DNA from: Undaria pinnatifida
Lineage: Eukaryota > Sar > Phaeophyceae > Laminariales > Alariaceae
DNA length: 64,000 bases
NCBI GenBank assembly: GCA_012845835.1
Contig: JABAKD010000018.1
Coordinates: 5,291,279 to 5,355,278, forward strand
Direction of reading: 5' to 3'
The translations under genes and the position numbers were made by a program. Positions 44,925 to 57,000 of this stretch are shown in pieces; the first letter of the stretch is position 1; each line of letters opens with the position of its first letter. The notes under the pieces are model-generated. The model was not told where the DNA came from. It made no database searches and saw only the letters and a list, made by a program, of their open reading frames with translations.

Positions 44925-45115
44925 ATGGTGTAGGCTCCGCGCTTGGGGTCCCGAGCTCTATACCGCACCCAAAACCTGATTTTGGTGCAAAACGAGTGTT
45001 CAACCCACAAAAATGAACTATCCCATGGCATAGTTATTGTGCCAACAAACCACATTACGTATTGAAAAACAAGAAGCGATGTTCCGACAGTTTTGCGTTA
45101 AAGAACGTCGTATTG
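44925..45115 (+). mobile_element. Partial family B MITE
   Basis: GGGTCCCGAGCTCTATACCG, CCCATGGCATAGTTATTG and GTTAAAGAACGTCGTATTGG follow family B order without recognisable ends. Confidence 0.35.
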
Positions 45116-45556
45116 GAACCTGTCTGGTTTGATCTATCTCAACTTGTGAGATGGTCACCCAATAAGGAGAGTTGACAGCAGAGAAAACGTGGATCACCCT
45201 GTCAGCCCACAACCCCGGGGAGACAGACCCCACACGGTCAAACCCGAGGCTGACCGACGACCCGCAGCCGCGGGGAGGCGCTTTTACCACCTCACAGACA
45301 GCTTTGTGCAATGACCTCAGAGAATGCCCACCAGTATCCGTTTTACCGTCGATATGCGTATCTAAACCATAGAACACCAGGGGATGTATCCCGGCTGTCC
45401 CCTGACGACCACAGTCAGTGGTCGTTCAAAGCCATTCGTGGGACAAGAAGTGTTGCCCCTGTCGAAGCAAGCGTTTGGTATCCCGTGAAGCTTCTTGGTG
45501 CTTCAAGCGTACGCCACGTTCGTGGGGGCACCTGTTTTTTTTTTCTGGGGATCCTT

Positions 45557-45870
45557 GAGTCATCCCTCTGTAAGACTAGTGCGGTAGGGCTTGCTCTTTT
45601 TTTTAACCAAAAAAAGGTATACCTGACTTGTTGAGCTCCTCAAGCGTGAAACTATCGTTCAGTAGTGAGTATGATCATTTTTGCGAAAAAATACGGTTAT
45701 TTTCAGGACCATTGAATAGTGTATAGAAACGTTGGTCGATTTGCGCGAACGAATGATAATGTCTTCCCAAGGAAGGGTCATGTTTCGGGTGAGGTACGTA
45801 TTGAGTTCCTCGAGCTAGGAGCTCAGGAACTTCTGCGGCTGCACCCCTAGATAGAGCGTGGGATGACTCC
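45557..45870 (+). mobile_element. MITE-like element, family A
   Basis: GAGTCATCCCTCTGTAAGAC-TAGTGCGGTAGGG at the left; CACCCCTAGATAGAGCGTGG-GATGACTCC at the right. The outer GGAGTCATCCC arms are inverted, while both inner arms carry small insertions. Confidence 0.6.
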
Positions 45871-45987
45871 GTTTGTTTGAGGAAGAGCTCTGTTTACCTG
45901 TCTCAAAACCCCTTCTTCCTGGATTTTGAGAGAAAACGTACCTTTCACCGGATGAATAATCCCATGTAACGAGTATACCTGGTAGTA

Positions 45988-46249
45988 TGAGTCGTTCTAC
46001 GGTAGCCCCCCCAGAATCTCTTTAGCGAAATCGCAGGTTTTGAAACCAACCAGCTCCCGGCGGCACCTCCTGAAATACGCGGTGTCCCCTGCCACCCCGA
46101 CGTCATCGTTCGATCATGCTTTGCAAGCAAGAAAATGTACGGAGATGTTGCTGAAATAGCACCCTTCTTTGTGTCGAGCAGCCATGAAATGTTCGTTAAA
46201 GAAAATCGCTGCTTTTTGGGGGAGGGGTCTATCGTAGAATCAGTCGTAT
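45988..46249 (+). mobile_element. MITE-like element, family C
   Basis: GAGTCGTTCTACGGTAGCCC and CTATCGTAGAATCAGTCG are inverted ends; the interior repeats CCAGCTCCCGGCGGCA and GTCGAGCAGCCATGAAATG. Confidence 0.66.
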
Positions 46250-49200
46250 CCAACGTAAAAACACATGGAATTCCAACGATATTCGTAAAAAAAAATGTCG
46301 TTAGTTCCTCAGTTGAAGAGAGCCTCGCGGCAAAGATGCCAGGGATGGCCCTTTCAGCCCTTAGCCCTTGACCGACTAGACGGCATTTGTCCGATAATTT
46401 ACCTGGACTGACGGCGAACTACTAGGATTTAGTGTGTAACGATCGGCTTGAAACCCTTGACCGCCGGACGTTTGCCCTTGAATGGCCGTCTCCTGACATC
46501 TTTGTTTCGCGGCACACGTCTCCATCGCACTTTCAGGTTCATGAAAAGCCGCATGGAATGCTTAATAATTTATGGCATCTGATCAGCCGGGAGGCACCAC
46601 GCAAAACTTTGTGGCGTCGCAAACCTAAACTTCAGTTTGATACCAGGAGGAACTGTCGTAGAAGAACAGAAAGGACTCCGACCGCGCCGAAAGGATGCGA
46701 TTTTTGTTGCCACTCACTGTCGCGGTTTTGGCCCAACACCGACCAAGGCGTGGAAAACGGCCAGACCTAGTTATGCCGTGAGGCGACCTTTCGTCGCGTT
46801 GGTGGTACTGAAGCCGCGGATCGACCACGAATCGGTTGGGACTAGACGGTTTGGACAAGAACAGGTCGACACGCGGCAATGATATACCGTTGGAAAGCCA
46901 TAATAGCGAACGCCAGCAGCTGAGAGTGAGGTCGATTTGATGCTACAGCATGTATCATTAGGTGGGTGGTCCACGAGTTGTTTGGGTGCGGGCTCGGTGG
47001 AGGCGAGCGATGTATGGAAAAAAAAAACGCGAGGTTTGGTACCGGGGAGTGTTCGCTCAAAAGCTTCCTCCTAAGCGTACGAAGGAAAACTGCTTGTAAA
47101 AAAGGTCCTTCAAAGCCCATATTGAATCGCACCTGGTATTCCCGAAGGAGGGAAGAAGCGACGAGCAAAAACTCGTAGGAACTACTCTTTCAATTTTGAG
47201 CCGATCGCTTTTCGAATTTTGTTCAAACGTTTTCTTACAAGGCCACACAAACAAACAAACAAACAAAAAAGGTGGGAGAGAAGAAAAAAGCAAAAAACTG
47301 AAAGTAAACGAGAACGTTCAAAAAATTGAGATAACCTAACGTGCAAAGCACAGCAGTTGAGAAAGGAAAAAGGTGAAATTAATAAAACGAAAGAATACCC
47401 ATCTTGAGCGGAGGGCGTCGTAGACGCCAATGACGGTTTGTCGTACACTCTCCTACCGAGGCGATAGAGGCTGCGAAAACAGTAAGCACTTCTATACTTT
47501 GGGGTACCGGGGTACCACACCTGGTTATTTGTTACAGACAGGTAGGTATCCGGGTTCCCCCAGGCAATACACCAGTATCCTACTTGTGAACACGTCCTCG
47601 AAATGCTTCAAAAATCACGCATGTTACAGAGGTAACCATATCATCAATCGAGAGCAACAAAGTTGGTAACCCGTCTACTACTTGTATTACTCGTGCTTCA
47701 GCCCCACGACCCCTCACAATGCACAGCAGGAGCTAGGACCTGCTACACCGCACGCAGTGGGTCAAAAAAACGCTCAACTTTAATCACGAACATAAACAGG
47801 CACACAGTGAAGACAACACACACAGTATACGCAATGACTACGCCAGGTCACCGAACCACCGTGTGCATATTGTCGACCTTCAACAGTTGTTGAAGTTTTG
47901 CGGATTGAACCAGAAAATATATATACCAGGTATACTTTATGCACGGCTGATCTTCGGCATCATCGACCACCACAACGACCACTCAATACTGACAACACAA
48001 AAACGACAGCAACCAGGCCTTCGCCAAACACAAACCGACATACAAACAACAAGTTCCCCCTCACAAACAGACGCCAGGCACCAGCACGACCACCACCACC
48101 ATAAATGGGACGACCTGCCAGGGCCCTCCTGCCCTCAATTGACTGTACAACGAACGGCTTCTTACCGTTCCTTGGCCGACTAGACTCACCGCCGAATGAT
48201 GCTAGCAGGCCGCGGCTTGGCCTCTTCACCGACCTCTCCTAGAGAAAAACTTCTGCGGTAGACTAGGGAGTTAAGGCCAAAAAACGGCCAAAGACACCAC
48301 TAGGAGACCGTGGCTTGACTTCTCCTGACTTGCCGCCCCCTATAATAAAACGAGTGTACGTTTAGGCCGAAAAAACGCCCAAGACGCCACTAGGAGACGG
48401 TGGCTTGACTCCGTGATTGACCGCTCCCAATATTGAGACTGGTATAGTGGGTCATCAGATCAGAGGCCTTGACGGGCCCAAAAAGGTGCTACGAGACCGC
48501 GATTTGACCGCGTGACTTACCCCCCCTCTACAATAAAACTGTAGATAGTGTATTATACTATTAACAGGCCATCAAAGGTCTTGCCGCGTCGAAAAAGACA
48601 GGCTTCCCAACAAGGACCCGCACACATACCGCATCGCCAAACACGAAAAAAGGAGACTGAAAACTACGATTTATATTGTATCAGGACAGAAAAAATAATG
48701 AAACACTACTAGACTATATTACCAGGTACAGCAGTTGCGCGTGTAGATTGTTTTGCCTCGACTTTTGCACGAAACATAAGAATGCCGTACGTGTACACTG
48801 GAAAGAGAGCAAGACACACCCTATCACCGAAAAATTTTGAGCTTGGTCGAACAAGAGCTTAGCACGCCTCTATCATATGTATGTATGCATTACCTCAGCA
48901 AGCACATAGATCACGAAAATGATTCCCCCCCAAAAAAAAACAAGCGTTCGTCTTGTCGCGTGCTGTCGTGACCACGGCGAGTATAGCCTTCGACTTCCCA
49001 CCTATCGCGACCGCGTGGCCGCGTTTACGAGCCGCGTCTCTCCTGTCCTACAGCAACCCCCTTGCGGTACAGGCTCTTCTCGCTGGCTGTCTTTGGTGGT
49101 CGGTATTGCTTCCTCCTTTATTTATTACCGGTATAAACTTGTAAGGATTACTACGAACTTTCTAGCAAGTACCTGCTCTGTCTATACCAAACCTCGGCCA

Positions 49201-49802
49201 GATCCGATCTAGATCACCTACACAGATCACCTGTGGCTGCTGTTATGATATGTGGTGCAGGATCTGTATACAAAGAGTACAGATCCACCCCGGCAATCAT
49301 TTGCTAGATCATGCAGATGGTACAGCTCCCACCCGATAACATGAGCAAGACCGTACAGATCTTCTCTTTCATATCTAGATAATCAAGTAGGGATAAGTGA
49401 TCTACGCGGTGTGTGATCTACACTATTAGCAGCGTTGATGGTACGAGCCCGTTCGCTTCTGCCGACCTCCTCAGGCAAGAGGCTCAACAGCCCTTCCCTC
49501 TTTCCTCGCCTCCTCTTCAGATTCCCTTTCCTGTCCTAGTTCCCCTCTTCTCGCCTAACCGTACGAGACAGCACTCCAGAACTTCGGAAAGATCAGTCCC
49601 GTCAGAACTCCGCCCGAAAGAGTTTTAACCTGCCCAGAAAGATGTCTCCGATCGTAGCATACTTGGTTCCCAGCATACTCGGCGTGACCCTACTCTTCGC
49701 CCTTGGCTCCTTATCCCCCTTCCAAGACATGACCAGCTGCTGCCGTCCTCTCTACTTCTGTTCACGGGGCTTTGTGTGCGTCTTTTCTTCCCGGTGTTTC
49801 TA
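46250..49802. other. No gene recognised; includes the region downstream of the PH gene
   Basis: Short frames only, plus the repeat at 48.2-48.6 kb and AGATC-rich sequence at 49.2-49.4 kb. The minus-strand 3' end of the PH gene would extend into 49.1-49.8 kb; TTTATT on the plus strand near 49118 could be its poly(A) signal, which is speculative. Confidence 0.4.
48180..48600 (+). repeat. Degenerate tandem repeat, about 100 bp
   Basis: Blocks of TTAAGGCCAAAAAACGGCC then CACTAGGAGACCGTGGCTTG and a CCCCCTATAATAAAAC end recur three to four times from 48260, progressively diverged. Confidence 0.6.
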
Positions 49803-51062
49803 TCAGACGTCTTCTTTGCGCAGCGATTCTATCGTTTTTTCTTTTGGGGCCGCTTCTTCCGCTTTTTGTTTTCGGCTTCGTCCCTCCGGCGCATCCGGCG
49901 CTGGCTGCGGCAACGGTGTTCCCCTCTCTCCGGAGGCGGTGCCGGCCACATCGCCAACGGTCTTGTCGCCGACGGTTTGATTTCCGGCGGTTTCGTTTCC
50001 GGCGGTTCCGTTAACGACCGTTTCATTCCCGACGGTTTCGATCACCACGGTTTCTTCCACGACGGTTTCATTCGCAACGTTGTTTGTGTCCACTACAGCA
50101 CTTTCGCCGCTGACCGTTTCGCCCACGACAGCTTCGTTCGCAACGGTTTCGTCCATGACGGTTTCGTTTGCAACGTCCTTTGTGTCTGGGACGGCATTCT
50201 CGCCTCCGGTTGTTTCACCCCCAACGGTTCCACCCACGACGGCGTCGTTGTTCCTGACGGTTTCGTCCGTAACCGTGTCCTCCACGGCGGTTTCTTCCAC
50301 AGAGGTTTCGTCGGCAGCGTTTTCATCCCCGACGGTTTCGCTTACGACGGTTTCTTCCGCGACGGTTTTTTCCGCGACGGTTTCATCCGCGACGGTTTCA
50401 TCCCCGACGGTTTCCTCCACGGTGGGCCCTTCGTTCACAGCGGTTTCATGTGCGACAGTTTCATCCGTGGCGGTTTCGTTCGGGGCGGTTTCGTTCACGA
50501 CGGCTTCATCCGTAACGGTTTCATCCGCGACCGTTTCGTCCACGACGGTTTCACCCCCGACCGTTTCACCCGCGACGGTTTCATTCATGGAGATTTCGTT
50601 CACCACGGTTTCATCTGCGACGGGTTCATCCGTGACGGCTTCTTCCGCGACAGCTTCATTCCCGACGGAGTCCCTTGCGACATAATTAGTGTCCGCGACA
50701 GAATTTTCACTGCTGGCGGTCTCGTTTTTGACGGGTTCACTCCCGACGGCTTCATCAACGCTCGATTTCGATCGTTGCGCGCTACCGCTTTCGCCGCCAT
50801 CGCCGCTCCCACCACCACCCCCACCATCGCCGCCCCCGCCTCCATCGCAGCTACCGACCTCCTTTCTTAAGGTTTCCTCAACCGTACTGACGGCATTTTC
50901 GGTGGAATTTTCCTCCACTTTCCCGAGGGCGTGTATGGTGGAGGCGACGCCGTGCGCGGAGGAGGATAAGCTCCAGCGACGCGCCGTTTCCTTCAACGGA
51001 GCGTGCGGAACGTTGTTGCTCACGTTCTGGCGAACAGCAGAGTCCAGCATTTGTCTCGCCAC
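49803..51062 (-). CDS. PH/coiled-coil gene exon 10: acidic Glu-Thr-Val repeat tail
   Basis: 420 codons with stop, after acceptor CTCGACCAG. VARQMLDSAVRQNVSNN continues the exon 9 helix. A short Gly/Asp stretch follows, then about 300 residues of imperfect units around D-E-T-V-x-x-E-T-V, and a basic end RSRKQKAEEAAPKEK. The underlying DNA is a degenerate 15- or 18-base repeat of GACGGTTTC. The opposite strand is open over the same region, but the coding sense is set by splicing. Confidence 0.75.
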   Translation of the reverse strand: MARQMLDSAVRQNVSNNVPHAPLKETARRWSLSSSAHGVASTIHALGKVEENSTENAVSTVEETLRKEVGSCDGGGGGDGGGGGGSGDGGESGSAQRSKSSVDEAVGSEPVKNETASSENSVADTNYVARDSVGNEAVAEEAVTDEPVADETVVNEISMNETVAGETVGGETVVDETVADETVTDEAVVNETAPNETATDETVAHETAVNEGPTVEETVGDETVADETVAEKTVAEETVVSETVGDENAADETSVEETAVEDTVTDETVRNNDAVVGGTVGGETTGGENAVPDTKDVANETVMDETVANEAVVGETVSGESAVVDTNNVANETVVEETVVIETVGNETVVNGTAGNETAGNQTVGDKTVGDVAGTASGERGTPLPQPAPDAPEGRSRKQKAEEAAPKEKTIESLRKEDV

Positions 51063-54000
51063 CTGGTCGAGTTGGGGGGGGGGGCGGGTCGGGGCGGGGT
51101 TTTATAAAGTGGAGGGGCTTGGGGAGATGGGAGGGTAAGGCTACGGCAGACGAGTACCTCCAAGCTCACTACCCCTGGTTTGAGCCGGTAGCACGAGCGA
51201 TTCTGCACCTCTCGCGGACGAGAGACTTAGGGCGATTTTTTTGGCGTACCATTCCGTTGCGGACCCATCTGGAAAATAACGAAAGCGCGAAAGCTCAAGG
51301 CCGCTAAGGAACAGGGAGAGTCACTCGCGGGAGTCACCCCGAGCCACTACAAAAAAAAAAAAAAAAAAAAAAAAAGTAACAAAAGAAAACCCCTACCCCA
51401 GCGCCTTGATCGGTACTGATTTATTGCTGCCCTAAGTTATTCCACCACCGAGTACGCAACCCTTTCGAGACTGAGCACGGTTCCTGCTCCTAATACACAC
51501 CATGCTGCACGCGTGTCGCCCAGCTCCTTTCAGTGCAATTCGGACACCTCTCCTACCCCCAAGCGGCCCGGGCTGTTTCGTATGCTCCATGTCGTAATCG
51601 TCCCATCTTGAAACGGAATTTTTGCCTTCCGACATACCAAAGGGGTTAAGAACCCGAGCGACGAAAACAAAAACGAAACTGTGGATCGCGGCCTCACCTC
51701 TACCCTCCCGTTGAACGACTTGAACACGCCCTTGAGCTTGGCGAGTCCCGCCGCGGCTTGCTCGCCCGCCGTGGCCTCCTCCGAAGGTCCGTCCCCGGTC
51801 AAATCCGGTACCTGAATACAAAAACGGAGCAACATGCATCGGATCGGGGTGTGTTTGTTTTTCTTAGCACTCAAGCATTCATCCCACACTAATTTCAAGG
51901 GCCCCAAAAAGTTGGATTCAGCCTTAAACAGTCGCTTTCAGCGCACGCAACATTCATCTCACACCAATTTCAAGCATATCTCAAGGGCTATATACCCATG
52001 AGGAGGATTCAGTTCAAACACGGTTCTCGCATGAATACGTCCACGACGCTAACGCACGGACTGGGCGGAGGGTGGATGGGTGCAGCGCTGGTGACGGCAG
52101 CGTGCCTGGAGCACACGGGCGTGACGTGAAAAACAATACATGGTGAACGACTCAAGGGGGGTGGCACTTAAGGCCCAATTTTTTCCGATTGGCGGGGCAC
52201 GGCGACTCAGGGACCACCCAACAAAAGTTGCATTCCGTCACATCCCATCCTAAATAGTCAGTGCTTTGGGCCACGGGCCATACATAACCACCCGCCGATC
52301 ATGTCAGGAGGTGGTCAAAATCTCGCGGGTCGAGTGGGTTCGTGTCAGAAGGTGTTAAGAAATCTTACGGGACGGGATGGGAAAGGTCGGGTCGGGTCGG
52401 GTCGGGTCGGGTCGGGTCGGGTCGGGTCGGGTCGGGTCGGGTCGGGTCGGGACGGGTCGGGTCGGGTCGAGTCGGGTCGGGAGGTTTTGAAAATCTCGCG
52501 GTTCGGGACGGGCTGCCTACCGTGACCCGACTAAGCCCGTGAAAAACCCTGGTTTCAAAAAAAAACATTTTTGTCTGTGCTACAGGCTGATTCAAGGAAA
52601 AAAATATATATTTCTCTCCCCCACGAATGCCGCTCGCAATATCTAGTCAAAGGGTGAATATAGATACATTTCCCTCCACAGCTGTCAGATTTTGTCCCCC
52701 TCAGAAACGGGTTTTATAGCTTCCGCGCACAGACTGACTAAAATCACCCTGTTGACCCTGATAGCTACACTGTAGTTGTAAGGGGGGTCGCCGACCTATA
52801 TCCTTAATGAGGACACACAACTCGTAATGCGCGCGATCGGAGTGTCACACACAGCTTGCAAAGATGAGTTTCGACGAAATTTTCGATCTCACAGCTGGAG
52901 TGTATTTTCATTTTTTATAATATATATCACACCCCCCACCTCCCCCCCAACCCATCCCAACCCCACCCCCTCGAACACTCCACCCTCTCTTTACTCGCTG
53001 ATTGTACGACTTACCCCAGGATATACATGATAAACTGATGTATTATTTCCCAAACCGTCACATTTATCCCCTCAAAATAATGTATAGTTTCCAGGCACAT
53101 ATTGAGCTGCCCCACACGCCCCCCCCCCCCCCCCCCGCCCCAACCCCCCCCCCCCGCCCCCAATAATATACTGGTGCCAAAACCGTCAGATTTATCCCCT
53201 CGAAAGGATTTATAGCTTACATGCACAAATTGCCCCCTTTCCCCCCCCCCCCCCCCCCCCTCCAAACCCGCTCGCTTTTGATCAAAACCAGGCCCCCACG
53301 TCCTTCAAAACTCCGCCCCACCCCCCTCACCGGTTATTCGACGTACAAGATTCACTTGATAAAAGGATACACTTCCCTTCACAGCTGTCAGATTTTGTCC
53401 CCCTCAGAAACGGGTTTTATAGTTTCCGCGCACAGACTGACTAAAATCATCCTGTTGACCCTGATAGCTACACTGTAGTTGTAAGGGGAGTCGCCGACCT
53501 ATATCCTCAATGAGGACACACAACTCGTAATGCGCGCGATCGGAGTGTCACACACAGCTTGCAAAGATGAGTTTCGACGAAATCTTCGATCTCACAGCTG
53601 GAGTGTATTTTCATTTTTTATAATATATATTATAATACTGACCCCCCCGACCAGTGTAAGAGCGTGACATGGCTGTTTTTTTAACGGCCTCGGGCTGTCT
53701 CTAGGAGCGAAACTCGAACTTGTATCGACCGATGACAGGCCTTCAATTTTTCCAATAATATTCAGGATTTTTGCAAGCGGGGGCGAAAAAAACAAATTGC
53801 GCCGCATTTTGGACGATCCGGTTGGACGTACTCCAAGGCTTGTCTGTAGAAAATTTCGCGAAAAAAAATCGAACATCTCACCCGCCTGTGTTCAGCATTA
53901 AGCAGGATCTGGCGAAAAAACTGCATCCGGCACAAAAACCAAGTAATTTGAAGGAAATGACGTATCTTCATCATTTTTACGCACAAAAATCCAAAGAAAT

Positions 54001-57000
54001 GTCCATGCCGTTTTTGAGAGATAGACCCTGAAATTTTGCACACGTGTTTTGCATGCCCATGCCGATGCCTGACCTCCGGAGTTTTTTATTTCATCTCTTT
54101 TGATCGCCGAAAAGTTTTGGGCTAAGGCGGTCCACATTTTCCTAAAAATCTTGACTGCCGAAAAATCAGCCAAAAACAACAACAACGGGTGGGGTCTTCG
54201 CAAGGGCACATAGAAGACGCGTGCAACGTTTCACGGTCTGACTCCACAAAACAGCGTGGACATTCGCCGGGGAATAAGTTTGGGGTTTTTAACGTGAACC
54301 ACCCTGTATGCTATCACCATACGAGGGATTGTTTATGGGGCGGCGCGTACATACTTCCGTAAAAATCGGATAGTTGGTGAGTTTTATATAGAGCACGGCA
54401 TCTGCACACCCCATGTCCGTCCTGGTTCTTCATCCTAGAGACACGGAGGCCAGTTTGCGCCCAATACATACCGTGCAGATGCAGGTGCTGTGAAGCGGCC
54501 CCTCCACAGTCCCCGAGCACCTCCGGCACACCACCGCGCCCACGCTGCTACCCACCGCTTCCCTCGCCGCGGCAACCTCGTCGTCTCCCCCCGGCGGCCG
54601 CCGCCCTCCAACGCCCACGCTGCCCCGACCGTCACCGCCGACTCCACCGCTACCGCTACTCCCGTTACCGCTGTCGTCGACATTGGAGGATGTAGAGCCG
54701 CGAGAACTTTCTCGTAACGTTCTCTCGACGCACGAACCGACCGCCGCGCTCCCTGCTACGGTCACGAGGCCATCGGCATCAGAACTTCCTTCGGTGCGAT
54801 CACTGCCGCCAGTACCCCCGCCATCACCCCCATCACCAGCACCACCACCGCTACCACCATCATCATCTCCACCACCATGGCCATTACTCTGTCCCTTCTT
54901 TCTCTTACTATTCTCTGTCTCCATCTCAAACTCCTTCCTTTTTGCCTCTTTCGCCCTCGCCTCTTCCTCCTCCTCTTCTTCGTCGAGGTGCAGAGAAGGC
55001 ACAACTCCCGCCCTCCCCGCTTTTAATTGCACGCCTCTTCCTCCTCCCCTCAACTCTCCTGCCCCCTCCCCTACCCCTCCTCCCCCTCGTCCTCCCTCCC
55101 CTTCTCCACCACTGACGCAAACATCAGCTCCCCCGAACGCTGCAAGAAAAGAGGAAGACAACGAACGGCCCTCAATACCGCCACCACCAACACCACCCCC
55201 CGCTTGGTTACCCCTGCCCGCCTCCTCACTCTCCTCCAACTCTTCCGCCGAAATCAGAGGAGGGGAATGGTGCTGCGGCGGCGCGTCTCCCCCGCCTCCT
55301 CCCGAATTACCGTCTCCGGCACTGTTGGGTTTCCACGGCCAACTGGCGTTGGCAAAAGTTTGGGTTATCTTGAGGCCAAGGTTCGCGGGGTTTGGCTCCC
55401 ATTGGGGGGATGACTGTGAACGGATGGAGGGAGGCAGGGAGGGAAGGAGGGAGGGGGGGCGAGCGGGCGGAAGAGGGGAGGGGGGGGAGGGAGGGGGGGG
55501 GGGGGGGGAGGGGGGGGGCAGGGAGGGAGGGAGGTAGGGAGGGAGGGAGGGAGGGAGGCAGGGAAGGAGGAAGGGAGGGAGGGAGGGAGGGAGGGAGGGA
55601 AAGAGGGAGGGAGGGAGGGAGGGAGGGACATAAACGGGGAGCTATTTCTCGGTGTGAGGATGCTACTGTACTAACAGTGTGAGTTATCAGCCCTTTAGAC
55701 GAAGCTGGACCAAGTCGTTAACACAACTGAAACGTCTCTCTCACCTTATCGCCTTCCGCGCCTCCCTCCGTCGAAGACCGCGCCCGCGCACCCGCCGCCC
55801 CGGGAGAAAGCGCGTCGACATCTCCAGTGGAGAGGTTCCTAACCTGCATCATGCTCTCCAAACCTCCTACTTCATCACTCCCACTCTTCCTCCTTCCAAC
55901 CTCGCCGCTCCCTTCACCACCTCCACCCCCGGCTTTTCCTCCTCCTGCCCCTTCTCCGCCTCCTCCACCAGCTTCAATCCCAACCCCAACCCCAGCTCCG
56001 ACAGATCGCGCAGCCCGCGCCTCCTTCCAATCCTCGCCGCCAACCCCGACACCGCCACCTCCATCCCTACCCGACGAATCAATCGAAGACCCGGGGGACA
56101 GCAAAAGCGCGGCCGAAACACCAACCCCGTGCGAAGAACCCGAACCTGCCTCCCCCAGGGTTTCCATACCATCCATAGCGGTCGCGGCAGCAGCAGCAGC
56201 CGCTAAAGCCGCAGCCCCTGCAGGCGCATTGGCAGGATGAGAGGGTGGGGGTGGGGGTGCACCCGAAGAACCCGGCGTAGGGGATTTGGAACGGCGCAGA
56301 GACCGGTCCAGGGATTCGTACGCTCGGGCTAGCCTTCGGTTGACCGAGGTCGCTTCAGCGAGGGAGCGCCGAGACGCCTTGACTTCTCGCACCTACAGGG
56401 GAAGGTTGGGAAGGGAGAAGGGAGAGGGGGGGGGTTGGGGGTAAGGGGGAGGAGCAGGGGGGGCGCGAGGGGAGGGGGGGGGGGACGAAGGGGAGCGGGG
56501 AGGGGAAGGGAGGAGAGGAGAGCGGGGGGGTGCGGGATGGGAGGGGGGGGGGGGGGGAGGGGAAGACGGCGTATGCGTAACGTTGATCAAATATTACGAG
56601 TCCCTTGGGACGATGGGGATTGGCAGAGAAAGGGGGAGTGGTCGGGTAAAGTTGTTGAGTGGGAGGTGGAGTCGGGAGTGGGGTGGGGGTAGGATCGGTT
56701 GGGAGGGAGTGGGCAGGGGAGCAGAGATCGTTGAGGTGCGATGCTGCAACGGGCCGATTGAGATCAGGTCGGCGTGGGACCAGGGCGTCAAGTGGGAGCA
56801 GTGTCTGTAAAAACGCCGACCCGTGATATTTTCTCTGACAGGCAAGTGGTTTCTGCCGGCTCTCTCACCAGTACCCGCTTCTGCTCGGTCAGCTCCGCCA
56901 CCTTGGCTAGGGCAGCGCGTCTCTCCCCCGCCATGATGCCCAAGTTCACCTGGCCCTGCTCGGCATCCACTTGGACCGCCTGAAGACAACGTAGACAAAG

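Noticed and set aside
45018-45377. Minus-strand ORF of 119 codons with LGFDRVGSVSPGLWADRV
   Set aside because: It has some protein-like character but no known domain or splice context, and overlaps a partial family B element at its end. Not strong enough to call.
49776-50870. Long plus-strand ORF (364 codons) rich in Asp-Gly-Phe
   Set aside because: It is antisense to the last exon of the PH gene. The minus-strand frame is linked by acceptor and phase to upstream exons. The antisense frame is open only because of the repeat.
54683-55537. Plus-strand ORF of 284 codons rich in Pro and Ser
   Set aside because: Antisense to exon 8 of the PH gene, which has good splice sites and matching phases on the minus strand.
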